A stretch of DNA of 64,000 bases from Chaenocephalus aceratus (lineage: Eukaryota; Chordata; Actinopteri; Perciformes; Channichthyidae). Shown piece by piece: positions 22,820 through 35,828 of the stretch; positions within the stretch are counted from its first letter, which is position 1, and every line of letters starts with the position of its first letter. The notes beneath the pieces were generated by a model. That model saw only the letters and a list, made by a program, of their open reading frames with translations, had not been told where the DNA came from and did not search any database. The stretch spans positions 35,728,218-35,792,217 of the forward strand of contig CM043787.1 of NCBI GenBank assembly GCA_023974075.1, in the 5' to 3' direction. The position numbers and the translations under genes were made by a program.

Positions 22820-25800
22820 TCTTTAATAAGGCAGCTGGTGGTCAGCATCCTGCTCCCCCTGTAATCCAAACAGAGTTCAATAACTGGATCAAATGAAATA
22901 TCTGGTTCAGTTTTTTGTACCTGAAAAGGTGGCGCATTTATTTAGGCATTGAATAAATAACAATATGTTGAATTTATCACATGCTTTGCTCTTAGACCAA
23001 AAAGCTGATGAAAGGTTTATTTAATTCTGACAGAGTTAAAGGAAATGATCCCCAACTTACCCCCTTAGAAGTGAAGATACAGCAAATTGTTCTGGGAATT
23101 AAAAGGAAGCATACTTGCAACTTAAATGATTGATTGTGATTAAATTCACATTATTGCTTGGTCATATTGTATAGGCTGGAGTGACAAACCTTTGATTTAG
23201 GGAAAGCAGAAGAGGACGTCCTACTCACTGAAAATACTTAGCTGAAAGACTAATCTCAGTTATGTTACATTTATGACATACTAATGGTTGTAAACCCTTT
23301 ATTTCTACCACTTCTGCAGTACATCAGAAATACAGCCTGATTTTTTAGGACAAGGAGATTTTAAGGGACGCCAGGTGTTCAGACTGTGATCCAATCAGGT
23401 GTGATCTAGAGCAGAGTATTATTGCAGGGTGCAAACATTTGTTATTGTGCAGCTTAATTCATCCCCCTGTCTGACCTGTTTAATATCAGAACATAATACT
23501 GTCTTTGGTGGCATCCTTTGCAGTGTGCACATGATGTTGCAAAAATATTGTCAGTTGTTTAAACTGTGTCATTTCCTTTAACCTGTTCAGTGGTTTTCCT
23601 TATTTCAGGTATGTGTTGCTTTTCTATTCTGAACAGCTGCATTCAGTAAGGTTGACTTCAAGACCTCTATATGGGGAGTGGGGGGGGGGATAACAAAGAA
23701 AGACACACAGGACATGACAACGGGGATGTAAAAAGGGAGTTTATTTCCCAAGTTTCATCCGTATAACATTAACAGTTGCTGTAATGTTAATTAATGCTGT
23801 TGTTTTTCTTTGATACTGAGCTGTAATGCAATCACAGACTGCAATGTATTTTTCACATTACCAATGTATTTACTGGTTTTCACATTACCAATGTATTTAT
23901 TGTGTTCATTTGCATTTTTTTTCCCAGTAAAGAGTGATACATGCCTTCTTGTTTCACTCTAATTTCAACCCAACAAACGCTTAAATTAAAGGTGTTCTAT
24001 ATTCTGACACACAACGCAGTTATTTTCCTTACATCGCGACTGTTTTCTTTTCTTGAAGACATGGGTTTTGTGTCAGTTGCGTGTGTGTTTGTGTGTATGT
24101 TTGTGTGTGTGTGTTTGTAATCTGAATTCTCTTAATCTGTTTCATAACAGCAGAATCATGAGTAGATTAATCTGTCTTTATTCGTCACAGTGTAGCAGGT
24201 TGCTCCTCGAAACCCTTGAAAACAGTCTTATTGTCCTCAGAGCACGCAGCGCAAACACTGCAAATGAGAAGTGATGAGGATTGGTTTTGTGGTGTTTTGC
24301 CTTGTCAGCATTGTATGAACGAAGTTTAACTCAAACATGACATAAGCAAGTATGACATCTAAATGTCAGAGGTGGTATCTTCATTACTGCAGCATGCTGA
24401 ATTTAAGGAGTTATTGCAGCGGTCACTGAAACCTCAAGTGGACCTCCTGCTTTATATTCTGCTATATATTCACATGCGGCACACTGATGAAATGTAACCA
24501 TGCAGCACCTTTAACCCAAGTTTCACAGGTTTAATGGCTTATTTAAATAATGCTGCTTCATACAGTTCCCAGTTTATGATTCCAGTTGCATTTTGCACAG
24601 ACTTGCATGACGTACATGATTACATTATTTTTAAAATCTGAATAATCAGACTGCGTGTTTAAAGGTCTCGGACTCAGTATATATTTTTTGCTAACAGGCT
24701 ACATAAAAACCAGATTATAACCCTGATTTGGTCATGACGACAAAGCGTGGCAGGTCACCGTGGACAGAGAGGATTCATAAAGCTGTCTTACTCTGTGTTA
24801 TGCATATTTTAAACAGGAGTTTTTTTTTACAAATGGATTATGAACAACAATATCAATTATACATGTAATATAATTTAAAATGGAAAATGCTTTATAAAAA
24901 CAAAAGTCCTGAGATATTTTTGGGAACAGCACATGCCTATGGTATACAATAACACCTTTGGACTGTCCCCATAACACTTCTGCTCTCTCTAAATCTACAA
25001 AATCACCATGACATCATTTTGAAGGTGCCTCAAAGCGCTCACATTTTGGGAACAGATACAGTATCTTTCAAAAAGATACAGTTAGTTAAAGTTCATTTTT
25101 CTTTGTAAAGTTCCTCCTGATGTAGATCAATGTTCATGAATAGGACCGATGCCCTCTGCCCTGTGACAGATGGTGTGTAGCATGAATCATGAATGGATTA
25201 TGAATTACATGTAGTAGATTGTTCCATATGACCGGGACTTTGTTTAAACTCCTCATGCGACTACAGTGTAAGCTGCACTGCACACCACATCTACATTCGT
25301 GATTCTGTTAATACAAAAATGTGATATATAACATAAATAAATGAAAAGTAAATAGTGGCCAATCCCTTTGGTGATTACAATCAGATTGACAACAAAGTCG
25401 AGTAAATGGAGGACATTCGAGTCATGTGGTTTACCTCTTAATGAAACTGTGCAGGATTTCCCGGAGGAAAACAACAATATATAGACTTTATGCAAAGTAA
25501 TCCTTCTCAATCATCAGTCTCGACCCACTATGTGCAGTAGTAGAAGCAGTAGTAGTAGAAGTGTGTGCAGGTGTCTGTATTTGCAGGGACACAGAAACCC
25601 CCCCGCCTGTATTTTCCCTTTTTTTGCAGCATATTTTTTAGTCCCTTGCAAGTTAAGCCAGCAATACTTTGACTCATTTCTTGAATTCTTATGATTTTAT
25701 AAAGTTCATTCATGGTTTTATTTAGAGGAGGTCCACTGATGGGTTTATTTGTAGGAAAAACAATGTGTATTTTGAACACAGAACATGTATGGACAAAATG

Positions 25801-26164
25801 AGTAAACAAATAAAAAGTAATCATAAGAAAACAACACAATTACCTTTATCTGTAGGCTTCTTCTTCAGAGACAGACACAACTTAAAAGAGAGAGCCATGG
25901 AGAGAGACAGAGAAAACACAAGCAAACATACTCACTTTAGTGATATATGTGTCACCTCAGAGTGAAATGTTTAGTAGTCAAAATGTCCAATTAGACCATG
26001 TGAGTCGCGTGTGCAGGCTATATATCTGCAGGGTTTCCCTCTCAGCAGGTTCAAACTCTCAGAAGCATGAAGCGGACACCTGGACTGCTCTAGAAGGGTT
26101 AGTTTTGTCAGAAATCGTTCTTGAGAATTATCAGTTATATAGGGTTAAAGCTTCGCTCAGGATC
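22820..26164. other. Intergenic stretch, nrn1l to slc38a8
   Basis: AT-rich sequence with no recognisable exon. The last 150 bp may be the 5' untranslated region and promoter of slc38a8. Confidence 0.5.
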
Positions 26165-29100
26165 ATGGAGGAACTGGCTCGAGAGAGCATCAACCTGCTG
26201 GCCCGCTCTGCGTCTCATTCGGGCCCGCCGCGGCTCGGTTCATTCGGTGCTGTGTTCATCATGCTGAAGTCTGCGCTGGGTGCTGGACTGCTCAACTTCC
26301 CCTGGGCTTTCCAGAAGGCCGGGGGAGTGAATACTGCCCTCAGTGTGGAGCTGGTGAGGATCACACACCTGCAATATTAGCTGTGTATAGTACATATAGT
26401 GCAAGTGTAGAAAATAGGGGTGTAACGGTATCCGTATTCGTCCCGTACCGTCACGGTTCGGACGTCACGGTTCGGCACATGCAGTCACACGGCGAATACG
26501 CCATTTATTTTACGAGTGGGAAAAAAGTCTGTCCTTCAGGGCAGCATCCACTACACTATTTATAATCTAGGGGGCGGTATTGCGCCTAAAAGCTGTTTGC
26601 CAGCCGCCCTTAAACAACAAATGAAGAACAAGAAGAAACACAACAAAACGAACTAAATACAAGAAGAAGAAAAGTTAGTATGGCGATTTCAGATAACACA
26701 CAGGAGCTAGAACCCACCTGCTTCTTTTAAATCAGCTGTGTGGAACTAGAAAATGTTAAAAAATACAATAGGCCTACATTAAAATAGAATTGTTGATGGA
26801 TTGAACTGCAAATCCCTTCATTGTATTTCCCTTAACATATATAGAGACATTTGGGGGCTTAGTTTGTCTATTAGCCTGCCGACTGTATATGTATGTACTC
26901 ACCACCACTCAGTCACTCCCTGGTGTGAAAGAGGCTCATCTATTTCACAGCTGAACTCTAATGAGCTTCCAGTTAAAGGAGGGCCTGCACTTTCATTGCA
27001 CTACACCAAAGAGTGTGTGTGCACATGTTTGTATTACTCATGTTGTGAAGTAACAAGTGTGTGTGTGTAGATTTCACATTTCAACTTTCCAGGAACAAGC
27101 TATGAGGTCATAAGGAGCCTCTGATTGCTCTTGATCTAAATTTGAGTCCTTTTCCACCTGTGTTTTTATTATATGAAACTACATGTTAAAAGCATTCATT
27201 TAAACACAAGTTAGGAAGCCTACATTAAAATAGAATATATATGGATCGCATGTTTCATTTGTCGATCTGCTGCAGCAGAAAGCGTCAGTAGGCTACCATT
27301 TGGATTATAAATTAAACATTCAAGTAATATATTTTTAAAGCAAAACATGATTTACATCGTTTCATGTATGTGTGACCTGCCCCACCGGGGAGGGGGGGCG
27401 CAACGATAATAAAAGGGGGTTAGGATACTTAACACTAACCTGGGTTCCCCAATACGAGCCCTTAGGACAAGTCACACAGATAAGAATAAAAGGATGGACA
27501 AGTTCAAATGTTTACAAACGTTTATTATATAAATAATCAAGTAAAAGTTCAGTAATATAAAATGCAGATTAAAACTTATTCAGCTTTCCCAGTCGACATA
27601 CATACGTCCCACGATTCAAAGCCGGATTAGTACCTCCAGGGACCCCTGGGCACTGAGCACTCATGGCCCCCCCCCCCAACCCATGTACCAACAAGTAACA
27701 CCACGCCTACCCAATCATACCAACATGACCAATATTTAGAATTTTCAGTCAATCTGGCATGTCAAATCGCACACCTATTTGTCAAAAGCAGGGACGCAGC
27801 CACATAGTTCAACCAAAGTAGGTCTAGCCTTTTGCCCTTTTAATAAAAAATCACAAGACAAAGATACAATGGATAAGATCCCAAGACAGTGTATGGCTCA
27901 GGAATACCTAGGTAATATCACTCAAAACCTCAGAGCAGCACCCCACGTAATGCCAAAATATGACTGGCTGGCTGTACAAGTACACAAGGAGTTTTATTAA
28001 TTACGAACGTGCTGGGCAGCGCGGTCCCGTGGGTTAGATGCTCATTCATAATGCTGAGGAAAATAACTCAGAATAATGTTATTAGCACATTTTACAACTT
28101 GAGGACCGAATGTTTTTAATAAGGGCTATACAAACATTCATACTGGGTAGTTTAAAAAAAAGTATCCAACGATTTACAGACCACTCTTTCCCAATGTAAT
28201 TCAATGGGGAAAAAAAATTCCGGGCCCAGCAACCTAACGGAGGTGTAGTACTGCCGTTTGGCCACAATGAATATTCTCATCAGAGTCCGGCGCACTTCCT
28301 GGGGGCTTGAGTGAGACCTACAGTACAGAGATGGTTTAGAAAATATATTAATTTGACCCTACAGAAAAGCTGTGTTATTTATGGCGAAGAGTGAGTATAA
28401 TTTAAAACAATGTATGATGAGTGAGGTTGTGCCCACATTTTTTTTTAAATTAAAATAATCTTTTCTTTTTTTTTTCATCTTGTCACTGAGGGCCCTCTTT
28501 GCTCAAGGGCCTCTGGGCACTTGCCCAGGTTGCCCATATGGTTAATCCGGCCTTGCCACGATTGAAGGCTGGCTCTGACAAGGAGAGAATAACTAGAATA
28601 ATTACAATATCACACATATAGTGATAGTTAAATAGTTAAAAAGTGATTCTTCTGGTCAACTGCTGAGGGTTTCCCCAAAACCACAATATCACCACGTGTA
28701 GCTGTATTCAATCAACACTCACTGCAAATCACCCATATCTGCATGCAAAAAGTGCCCAGCAAACCACATGCTCCACTCCACAGTATGGCCAGGATCGTCA
28801 CTGAAGAAGTGCACAGAGACAGTATTGGACCTTGTGGGACAGGGTGGGTCGTTACAAGGAGGGTGCTGTAGCTTTAAAGATTTAAATCACTAGTTTGTAC
28901 ACAATACAACAAACTAGTCAATAAGCAAAACATAGAAGGCAGGCAAATCAATACTTAGGCAACAAATAGCCTGTAGGCATGGTAAAATACAGCTAAAAAC
29001 GAAGATCAAGAAAAGGAAAGGCAAAACGGTAGCAAACTAATCCTAAAATAAATGGAGAAAGGTGATTAGAAATTGTATAAAGACTTATATGAATGTCCTT

Positions 29101-32100
29101 CAATGTACATACAATTAATCGCCTACCTCTGATGCAAACGCATTCACTCAATCATCACCTCACTGGACACCTCCGCAACGGTGATTCTCTACACGGTCTC
29201 TGCTGGGGCTGTCAAGAAGCCTGGCGTTTACAGGCCATATGTTAACAATTTAGTGGTACACTGAATGTTAAGTCCTAACAGCAGCTTCACTACCTCGTAT
29301 AGGAGGAATACACGCCTATCAGCCAGACAACGATGACTGGAACAAGAACACTCGTAATAGTCACAGCTGATTTGGGTGAGGTGTGAGTGATGCTGAACTA
29401 CGTACAGCTGCGGCGTTTTCCTTATATGGAAGGGCCAGCTGACTAAAGAAGGGGGGTGTGTCTTAAAGGGGCAGTGGCGGCCCAGCCACGTGAAGAAATG
29501 ATCTGACAGCTAATCCAGAAACAGTAGCGCCGGCTACATATGGAAATATTATATTAACTTGTTTGCTTGAACACATTTTCCTCCAACCTCGTGACATACA
29601 GATGCTTGCTCAGGACCCCTTTAGTGCCATATATTAATATTCAGGTTTGTCAGATAGACTTCAATATGTGATTAACATTGTGAATCTAAACAAAGATACT
29701 TGTTAAGGTTTAAGAAAAGATCATGACTTGGGTTTTAAAAAGTTTTTTTTTTACGTGACTTGAAATCCATTGTATCCAAGTATGTGACTTGTGTGACATA
29801 AATGAACTTACACACAAAGGTTTGAATGGTCACGCTTCAGTCAAACAGCAGTCACTGTGGTTTTGTCATCATCCCTGATCTCATCTTGATGTAAACTTTG
29901 ACTCTATTTGTACGGCGTCACCTGACCTCATCCTCAACTCTTGTTATAAATACTACCGCCTCTAGAGGCAGCTCTGTACATGCCCAACAGACGTCAGAGA
30001 GACTTGTGGAGTGTATCAGTTTGATGTGTATGGTCTCTGAACAAGGTGCTGTAGTTGATGAGTTGGGAGCGAGAACACGCTTGGACTATGACAAACTATG
30101 GACCAAAGTCTCAATCAATATATCTATAAATGAAAATTGATAATTATAAGGCTTCTTACCCATATACAAATACAAATACAGTCTCTTGATCTCCAGTGTG
30201 AACCACAACTTGACATTCAGGTGCATTTTGAACCAATATCACAATACAGGTACACATCAAAGAATCTGAAATAACAGCAAGTAAAACATTTCGGATCTTG
30301 AGGAAAGAGAGGATGGAGATTCTTTCTTTCAGGAGTGTCTTTTCACAGGCCTGAGTCCGGAGCCCAATTGCCCAATGATCTGTCCATGGTGTGTGTTTGT
30401 GTGTGTGACGTGCAGGTTTCCCTCGTCTTCCTCATCAGTGGTCTGATCATCCTCGGCTATGCCTCCTCAGTCAGCAGACAGAACACGTACCAGGACGTGG
30501 TGAGGGAGGTGTGTGGAGGAGCGGTGGGGCAACTCTGTGAAATCTGTTTCTGCTTCAACCTCTTTATGATATGTGTGGCCTTCCTGGTGGTGGTGCAGGA
30601 CCAGCTGGAGAAGTGTAAGTGCTCAATGAACTTATCTTTCAAGATGCAGCTTCTCCTACTTACAAACAGACCACTTAGAATATAGTCTTCTTCTTTTATT
30701 ATCCTCTTTCTCTATGAAGAAAGTATCCTTAATGTCCTTTAACACTGTCAAATACTCTGTAACTAAAACGATTGATAAAAATATGAAAAATACTTGTGCC
30801 AGTATTGTAATCTGCACTATTTTATTCTAATCTATTCTACTGTTTCTTTTGGCACTTTAAAAAAATATATATTTGTATTGTTTTATGTCCTATATATAAT
30901 TTTGTTTGCCTTGTTTCATTGCCATATTTACACTACTGTGCATATGACAATAAAGCTTTTGAATCTTAAATCTTAGCACAGGTTTTATAATATTTTATCA
31001 GGAGTTTGCTATCAACTTAGCAGCCATTTCCTATATCAAAAAAGTAATCTCTCTCAGACCACACATCTTCTGGCTCTTGAATGTTCATTCTTGCTTGTGT
31101 AAGGGTGAAAACATGTGACAGTAATGCTACCCTTTTTTTCATTTCCCCCTTTGTCGTGTTGTCCATCTGAAATGCTTCAAATCCCTTTAATGTTTTTACT
31201 CTGTTCAAAATTTAAACAGATTTGATTTACAAACACACCCTCTTCAAAAAAAATCTATTGGATCATACATTGTGCACAAAGCACAGTACAGATGGAGCAT
31301 TTTAGTGAGACAACGTGCTTTAAAGACATGTCATCATGTGCATCCACCATTGTTAAAGCATGAATAGCAGCCATTAAAACAACATAAAGACTGATAAGTA
31401 TGTCAAATCAATGATTTGGTGAGCATGAAAACTGTAGTATATCTATATACTACAGCGACCTTGGGTCCCTTGAAAGGCGCTATACAAATCAAAGCTATTA
31501 TTATTATTATTATATTATTAATTTATCGTTGCAGCAGATAAATAATGGTTAAAATGTTGTTCTTCTTCCAGTGAGTGTTTCTTTATACGAGACGGTGACT
31601 GGGTCCACTGAGATGCCGTACTACTGGTACACCGACCAGCGGTTTTATCTCTTCATCATGTGTGTCATCATCATCCTCCCCTTGTCCATCCCAAAAGAAA
31701 TCGGCATCCAGAAATACACAAGGTAAATGACACTTATCATGGATCAGAATGAGATAGAGTGCACATTTGTGTGTGGTGTAACAGTGTTTTCTTTGTGTCA
31801 GTGTGTTGGGGACGCTGGCGGCAACATATCTGTGTGTGGCAGTGATCGTCAAGTATTACCTGATGGAGAGCCACAATGTTATAATAACTCCAGAGCACAG
31901 CGAAGGGTCAGTAACACTGTTTGTAATGGATACGTGTGTGTTTAACTTTTTTTTCTCATTCTATGCAGTGTGTGTGCATCTGTAAATGTGAGTGTTTGTG
32001 TTTTCAGTGTGGGTTCGTGGGCTTCAATGTTCAGTGTCGTGCCGACCATCTGCTTTGGCTTCCAGGTAGGATCAACTGCATGCTTTTAAGTCTAAAAGTA

Positions 32101-33165
32101 GACAGCCTGATGCTAGACATTTAAGTGGTTTAATGTGGACCTAAATGTGTCCAAACCAACCAGCAATAACAGACAACTAAAAAGCACGTGGAGCATGAAG
32201 GAATTATAAACTATTGTAGTGATTTGTCTGAATGCCCAATGTGTCTTTGTGTGTGTCTGCAGTGCCATGAAGCCTGTATTACCATCTACAGCAGCATGGA
32301 GAACAAGAAGCTCTTAAACTGGGTCATCATCTCAGTGGTCTCCATGTTTTTCTGTTTACTCATTTACACTCTCACTGGTGAGTTCAACTCTAAAGCAACT
32401 CTATTGACCTCAGTTTATTTGTGCTTCCCTGAAAACTGCTCTTCACCTCCCCTTTCTCCAGGTGTGTACGGCTTCATGACGTTTGGACGAGCGGTTGCCT
32501 CCGATATTTTGATGTCATATCCAGGAAATGACGTGCCCATGATCATATCCAGGCTACTTTTTGGAATATCAATCATCACCATCTATCCTATTATTCTTCT
32601 CCTGGGGAGGTGAGCAACAGCAGAGTTGAGACTTTCTTACAAATCAACTTTGGAAAATACCAGGGAAATCATCTCCACACGTTGTAGTAGTTTTCTTGAC
32701 TTTGACACTTGTTGCACACAACAGGAGATTGACCGTATCTCAACCCTTATCACTTACTGAAAATACTCTTTTTGGTTCAGGCGAGTGGTAGCTTTGGGTT
32801 GAGTGTGTAGAAGCATGACATGACATTGATTACACAGCTCAGTTTTCATACTGAACTTTCCTCCCAAGTTCCCAGATCTAGTTTGAACCCCAGATACACA
32901 TTTTCATTGCCATGCTATTTCTTGTAAATTAACCTTCTTTTTGATCCAGACAATGGGTTTCTCTATTCACATATTGGACATTATCTTTGTATTAGGCGAC
33001 AGGCAGGGTAAAGTCTGCTCCATTTGGACATTGGTATTCTCACAGCTCCTCAGGTTTGCAGGGCATGTGTGAAAGGGGATTTCGTTTTTTGCATAGTACA
33101 ACTCGTGTATGTATTTTAAAAGTGAACATGTTGTCCTACTGTATGTGTTGTGTGTGTGTGTGTTT

Positions 33166-33199
<34 letters not shown>

Positions 33200-34377
33200 A
33201 ACAGATCTGTCATCCTGAACCTGATGGTGCGTATTCAAAGACGTCGCTGGGGAGTCGTCACCCATTCGTTTGAGACTCGCTGCAGAGTGGTTCTCACTGT
33301 GATCTGGATCACCGTCACTCTTCTCATCGCCATGTTCGTCCCCGACATGGGGGAGGTCATCAGTGTCATCGGGGGAATCAGCGCCTTCTTCATCTTCATC
33401 TTTCCTGGTATGTAACAATGTCTCCTTTAAATTAACTGTCTGTGTCTGTACTCACACAATGTGCAATGTATGGCTTTTATGTTCATACATGTTGTTCTAT
33501 ATTATTTGTGTGTTGCAGGTCTTTGCTTAGTGTTCACAATGCAAAGTGAACCTGTGAGTCCAAGAGTCAGGTGAGTGATTATTTACACACTCGTACTCTA
33601 TGTGTATAACATTATTATTGAAATGCGTTATTTGACATATCATAGGGAAACAAATATGGTGTTTAACTGATCTTCCAATTATTTCATTTCAACTGTTTAA
33701 CTGCTAGTGTAACGAGTATAATTGCAAGTATTTAAACACAAAAAGTGTGATATTTACTTGTGTCTTAGTGGAGATTTAATTCCTAGGAAATGTCTATGTT
33801 TCTAATGATTACAATTAAATTACTTTTTCCAAGGAACAGTTCTAGGAAATGTTATGAAAATAGGAATAATACTTTTTTTATATTTGGATGCTGGTCATGG
33901 AAACATGATGAAGATTGTCACATCCTGCAGTGCAAAATGTACTAAAGTCATTTATCCATCCAACCAGTGATCACTATTTAGTTAAAAAGTCCTTCTTATA
34001 GAGTCTGAACTGCGTCGTATCCTAAGAAAGAAAGAGCAGTCTTCCTTTTTTGTGTAATTAGATGAATTTTCTTTTAGAACATTAAGGCTTCTACGGGCAT
34101 TTTCGTCTACAAATTTGATCAATCTTGTTATAAAATGTGGATATTTGCATAATGGAAAAGAGAATGAATCATTATGAATTACCGCCAAGCAGAAGATTCA
34201 TACTGTTTCCATGATTTTAAGTCATCTGCCATGTTGTGTATCTGGATGTCCCTGATTCTGTTTTGTTTCTGCAGGGTGATTTTAACAGTCTGGGGAGTTA
34301 TAACCATCGTAGTTGGATCTTTCATCTTCGGACAGAGCACGACCATCGCTACAATGGAGATTTACCAGAAATTCTGA
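26165..34377 (+). CDS. slc38a8: Sodium-coupled amino acid transporter, SLC38A8 type
   Basis: Ten coding exons with GT-AG borders: 26,165-26,353; 30,416-30,614; 31,572-31,722; 31,802-31,906; 32,008-32,065; 32,263-32,377; 32,462-32,609; 33,205-33,407; 33,519-33,570; 34,275-34,377. The phases chain without error and give 440 residues (human protein about 435). The family moves neutral and acidic amino acids with sodium through about eleven membrane helices in the plasma membrane; loss in humans causes foveal hypoplasia. Signatures: [15 protein letters not shown] (helix 1), [58 protein letters not shown] and the end [16 protein letters not shown]. Teleosts have two paralogues (a and b); I cannot tell which this is. 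The first intron (4 kb) is packed with transposons. Confidence 0.95.
26413..26760 (+). mobile_element. Probable 5' fragment of a hAT element
   Basis: GGGGTGTAACGGTATCCG followed by repeated CGTACCG and CGGTTCGG words resembles the left end of a common fish hAT family. A matching right end was not found nearby. It lies in slc38a8 intron 1. Confidence 0.4.
27371..29538 (-). mobile_element. Probable solo LTR, interrupted by a hAT element
   Basis: The stretch begins TGTGACCTGCCCCACC and ends GCCGGCTACA, giving TG...CA ends, and is flanked by TATG on both sides (27,367-27,370 and 29,539-29,542). Without the inner hAT element it is about 1.22 kb. A TATA-like CATATAAGG on the minus strand near 29,420 sets the orientation. 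No internal retroelement genes are present. It lies in slc38a8 intron 1. Confidence 0.5.
27617..28555. mobile_element. Non-autonomous hAT element, 939 bp
   Basis: The left end CAAAGCCGGATTA is matched by the inverse of the right end, CAAGGCCGGATTA (one mismatch). The perfect 8-bp target duplication is CCACGATT at 27,609-27,616 and 28,556-28,563. It is inserted within the LTR-like element. Confidence 0.85.
31440..31520 (+). repeat. LINE/SINE 3' tail with ATT repeat
   Basis: GACCTTGGGTCCCTTGAAAG, GCGCTATACAAATCAAAG and a run of ATT form the familiar 3' end of a fish retroposon. It lies in slc38a8 intron 2. Confidence 0.55.
33147..33198. repeat. TG microsatellite in slc38a8 intron 7
   Basis: (TG)n with one TTTTCG interruption ends about seven bases before the exon 8 acceptor. 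It therefore replaces the usual pyrimidine tract. Confidence 0.85.
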
Positions 34378-34817
34378 TTTTCACACCTTTATCTCCACTT
34401 CACTGTCTGCAGCAGCTTCACTTTGACTTCACAATGTGTTTTGCACAACTTAAAGTTGCATTTGTAAAGGTGGTTTATAGTTGTATATATGATCCTTATC
34501 AAGGTCTTCCATCACCTGGTTATAATATAGTATATATTTACAAAGCAATAATGTAATATTTCTATCTGTGTGTGTGTGTTACAGACATATTGGATTTAAA
34601 TGGATTGTTATTGGACAACAATATAATGTCAAGAGAAGAATGTAGGTATTAATTGTAAAGTATGTGTGGCTGTTTTAATGATTTATTTAGGATTACATTA
34701 CCACCCCAATTGTATAGAATATTAAATAAGAAAATACAAAGGGTATCTTTGAGTCTTTATTTGTAGTTGTGCTATTCTGCCAGGGGGCAGTATTGTACAA
34801 CTGATGCATATTTATTT

Positions 34818-34896
<79 letters not shown>

Positions 34897-35828
34897 CTGC
34901 ATATTGGAAACCCAGATAAGAGAAACTGAGTTCCTATCATTGTTAAAATGGTTCCGGGATCATTTTTGACAGGAAAGTGCCTATACACACAATATTCAGT
35001 TTTTATGTAGACAAATGGATTTTATGCCCTTGAAATTCTTGTTTGCATCAACCAGATAATATCATGAGTTTATCATATTAACATTTTTTTATTTCAACAA
35101 CACAATTCTTATCCTTCCTCTGCATTTCTCCACTTTCTGATCTCCACATGGCCTGAATCCTCTTGAGTGATATCAATCTGCAGCTTTCATTGAGCTCAGA
35201 TTGATGGCCGAGGTATGCTGAATATCACTGTTTATTGTTTATTGACTTCAAGCTTTTAAGAGTTATGGCATGCTGCCCGTGAGCGTGCACATGCTCACAG
35301 ATGTGTGTTAGTGCATGAGTGAGTAATGATTTACAGTAAATCGAGAAAAAGGCTCTGTATCTGTGCCTGCATGGGGGGGGGTCTGCTCAAAAGCTGCGAT
35401 AATGACTTCACATACATACTTATCTTTCTGAACACACACAGGGTTAGAACTTAATGCAAAAATAGACCTGGAAACACATAGCAGCTCTTTTTAGACACTT
35501 CAGCTGCGTTTGTGACATCTCATGCAGAGTTAATGTCCTTAGGGGAAATTCTAAAACTGTGATACTCTACTTATGTTTAGCCCATGGGATTATATTTCTA
35601 ACCTGACGGCCAAATGACTAAATCCACTAAATGGAGAAAAAGAAAGTCCTGGGAATTAAAACTAACATCTACCAGGATTTAAAACACTGCTCTGTTCTCT
35701 GCAGATACGGAAACATTGCCTACCTGGACCTAAATCAAGACACTAAAAATTAAAGCTTCAGCTAAATGTAATGTAATTGTCTAATTAGCATTAAACAGTA
35801 CAACTGAGGCTGATGGGAATGTCATTAG
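34378..35828. other. Downstream region of slc38a8
   Basis: No gene was seen. An ATTAAA signal near 34,722 could end the slc38a8 transcript. A (TG)37 microsatellite occupies 34,821-34,894. Confidence 0.4.
34821..34894. repeat. Perfect TG microsatellite
   Basis: 74 bp of uninterrupted (GT)n. Confidence 0.98.
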
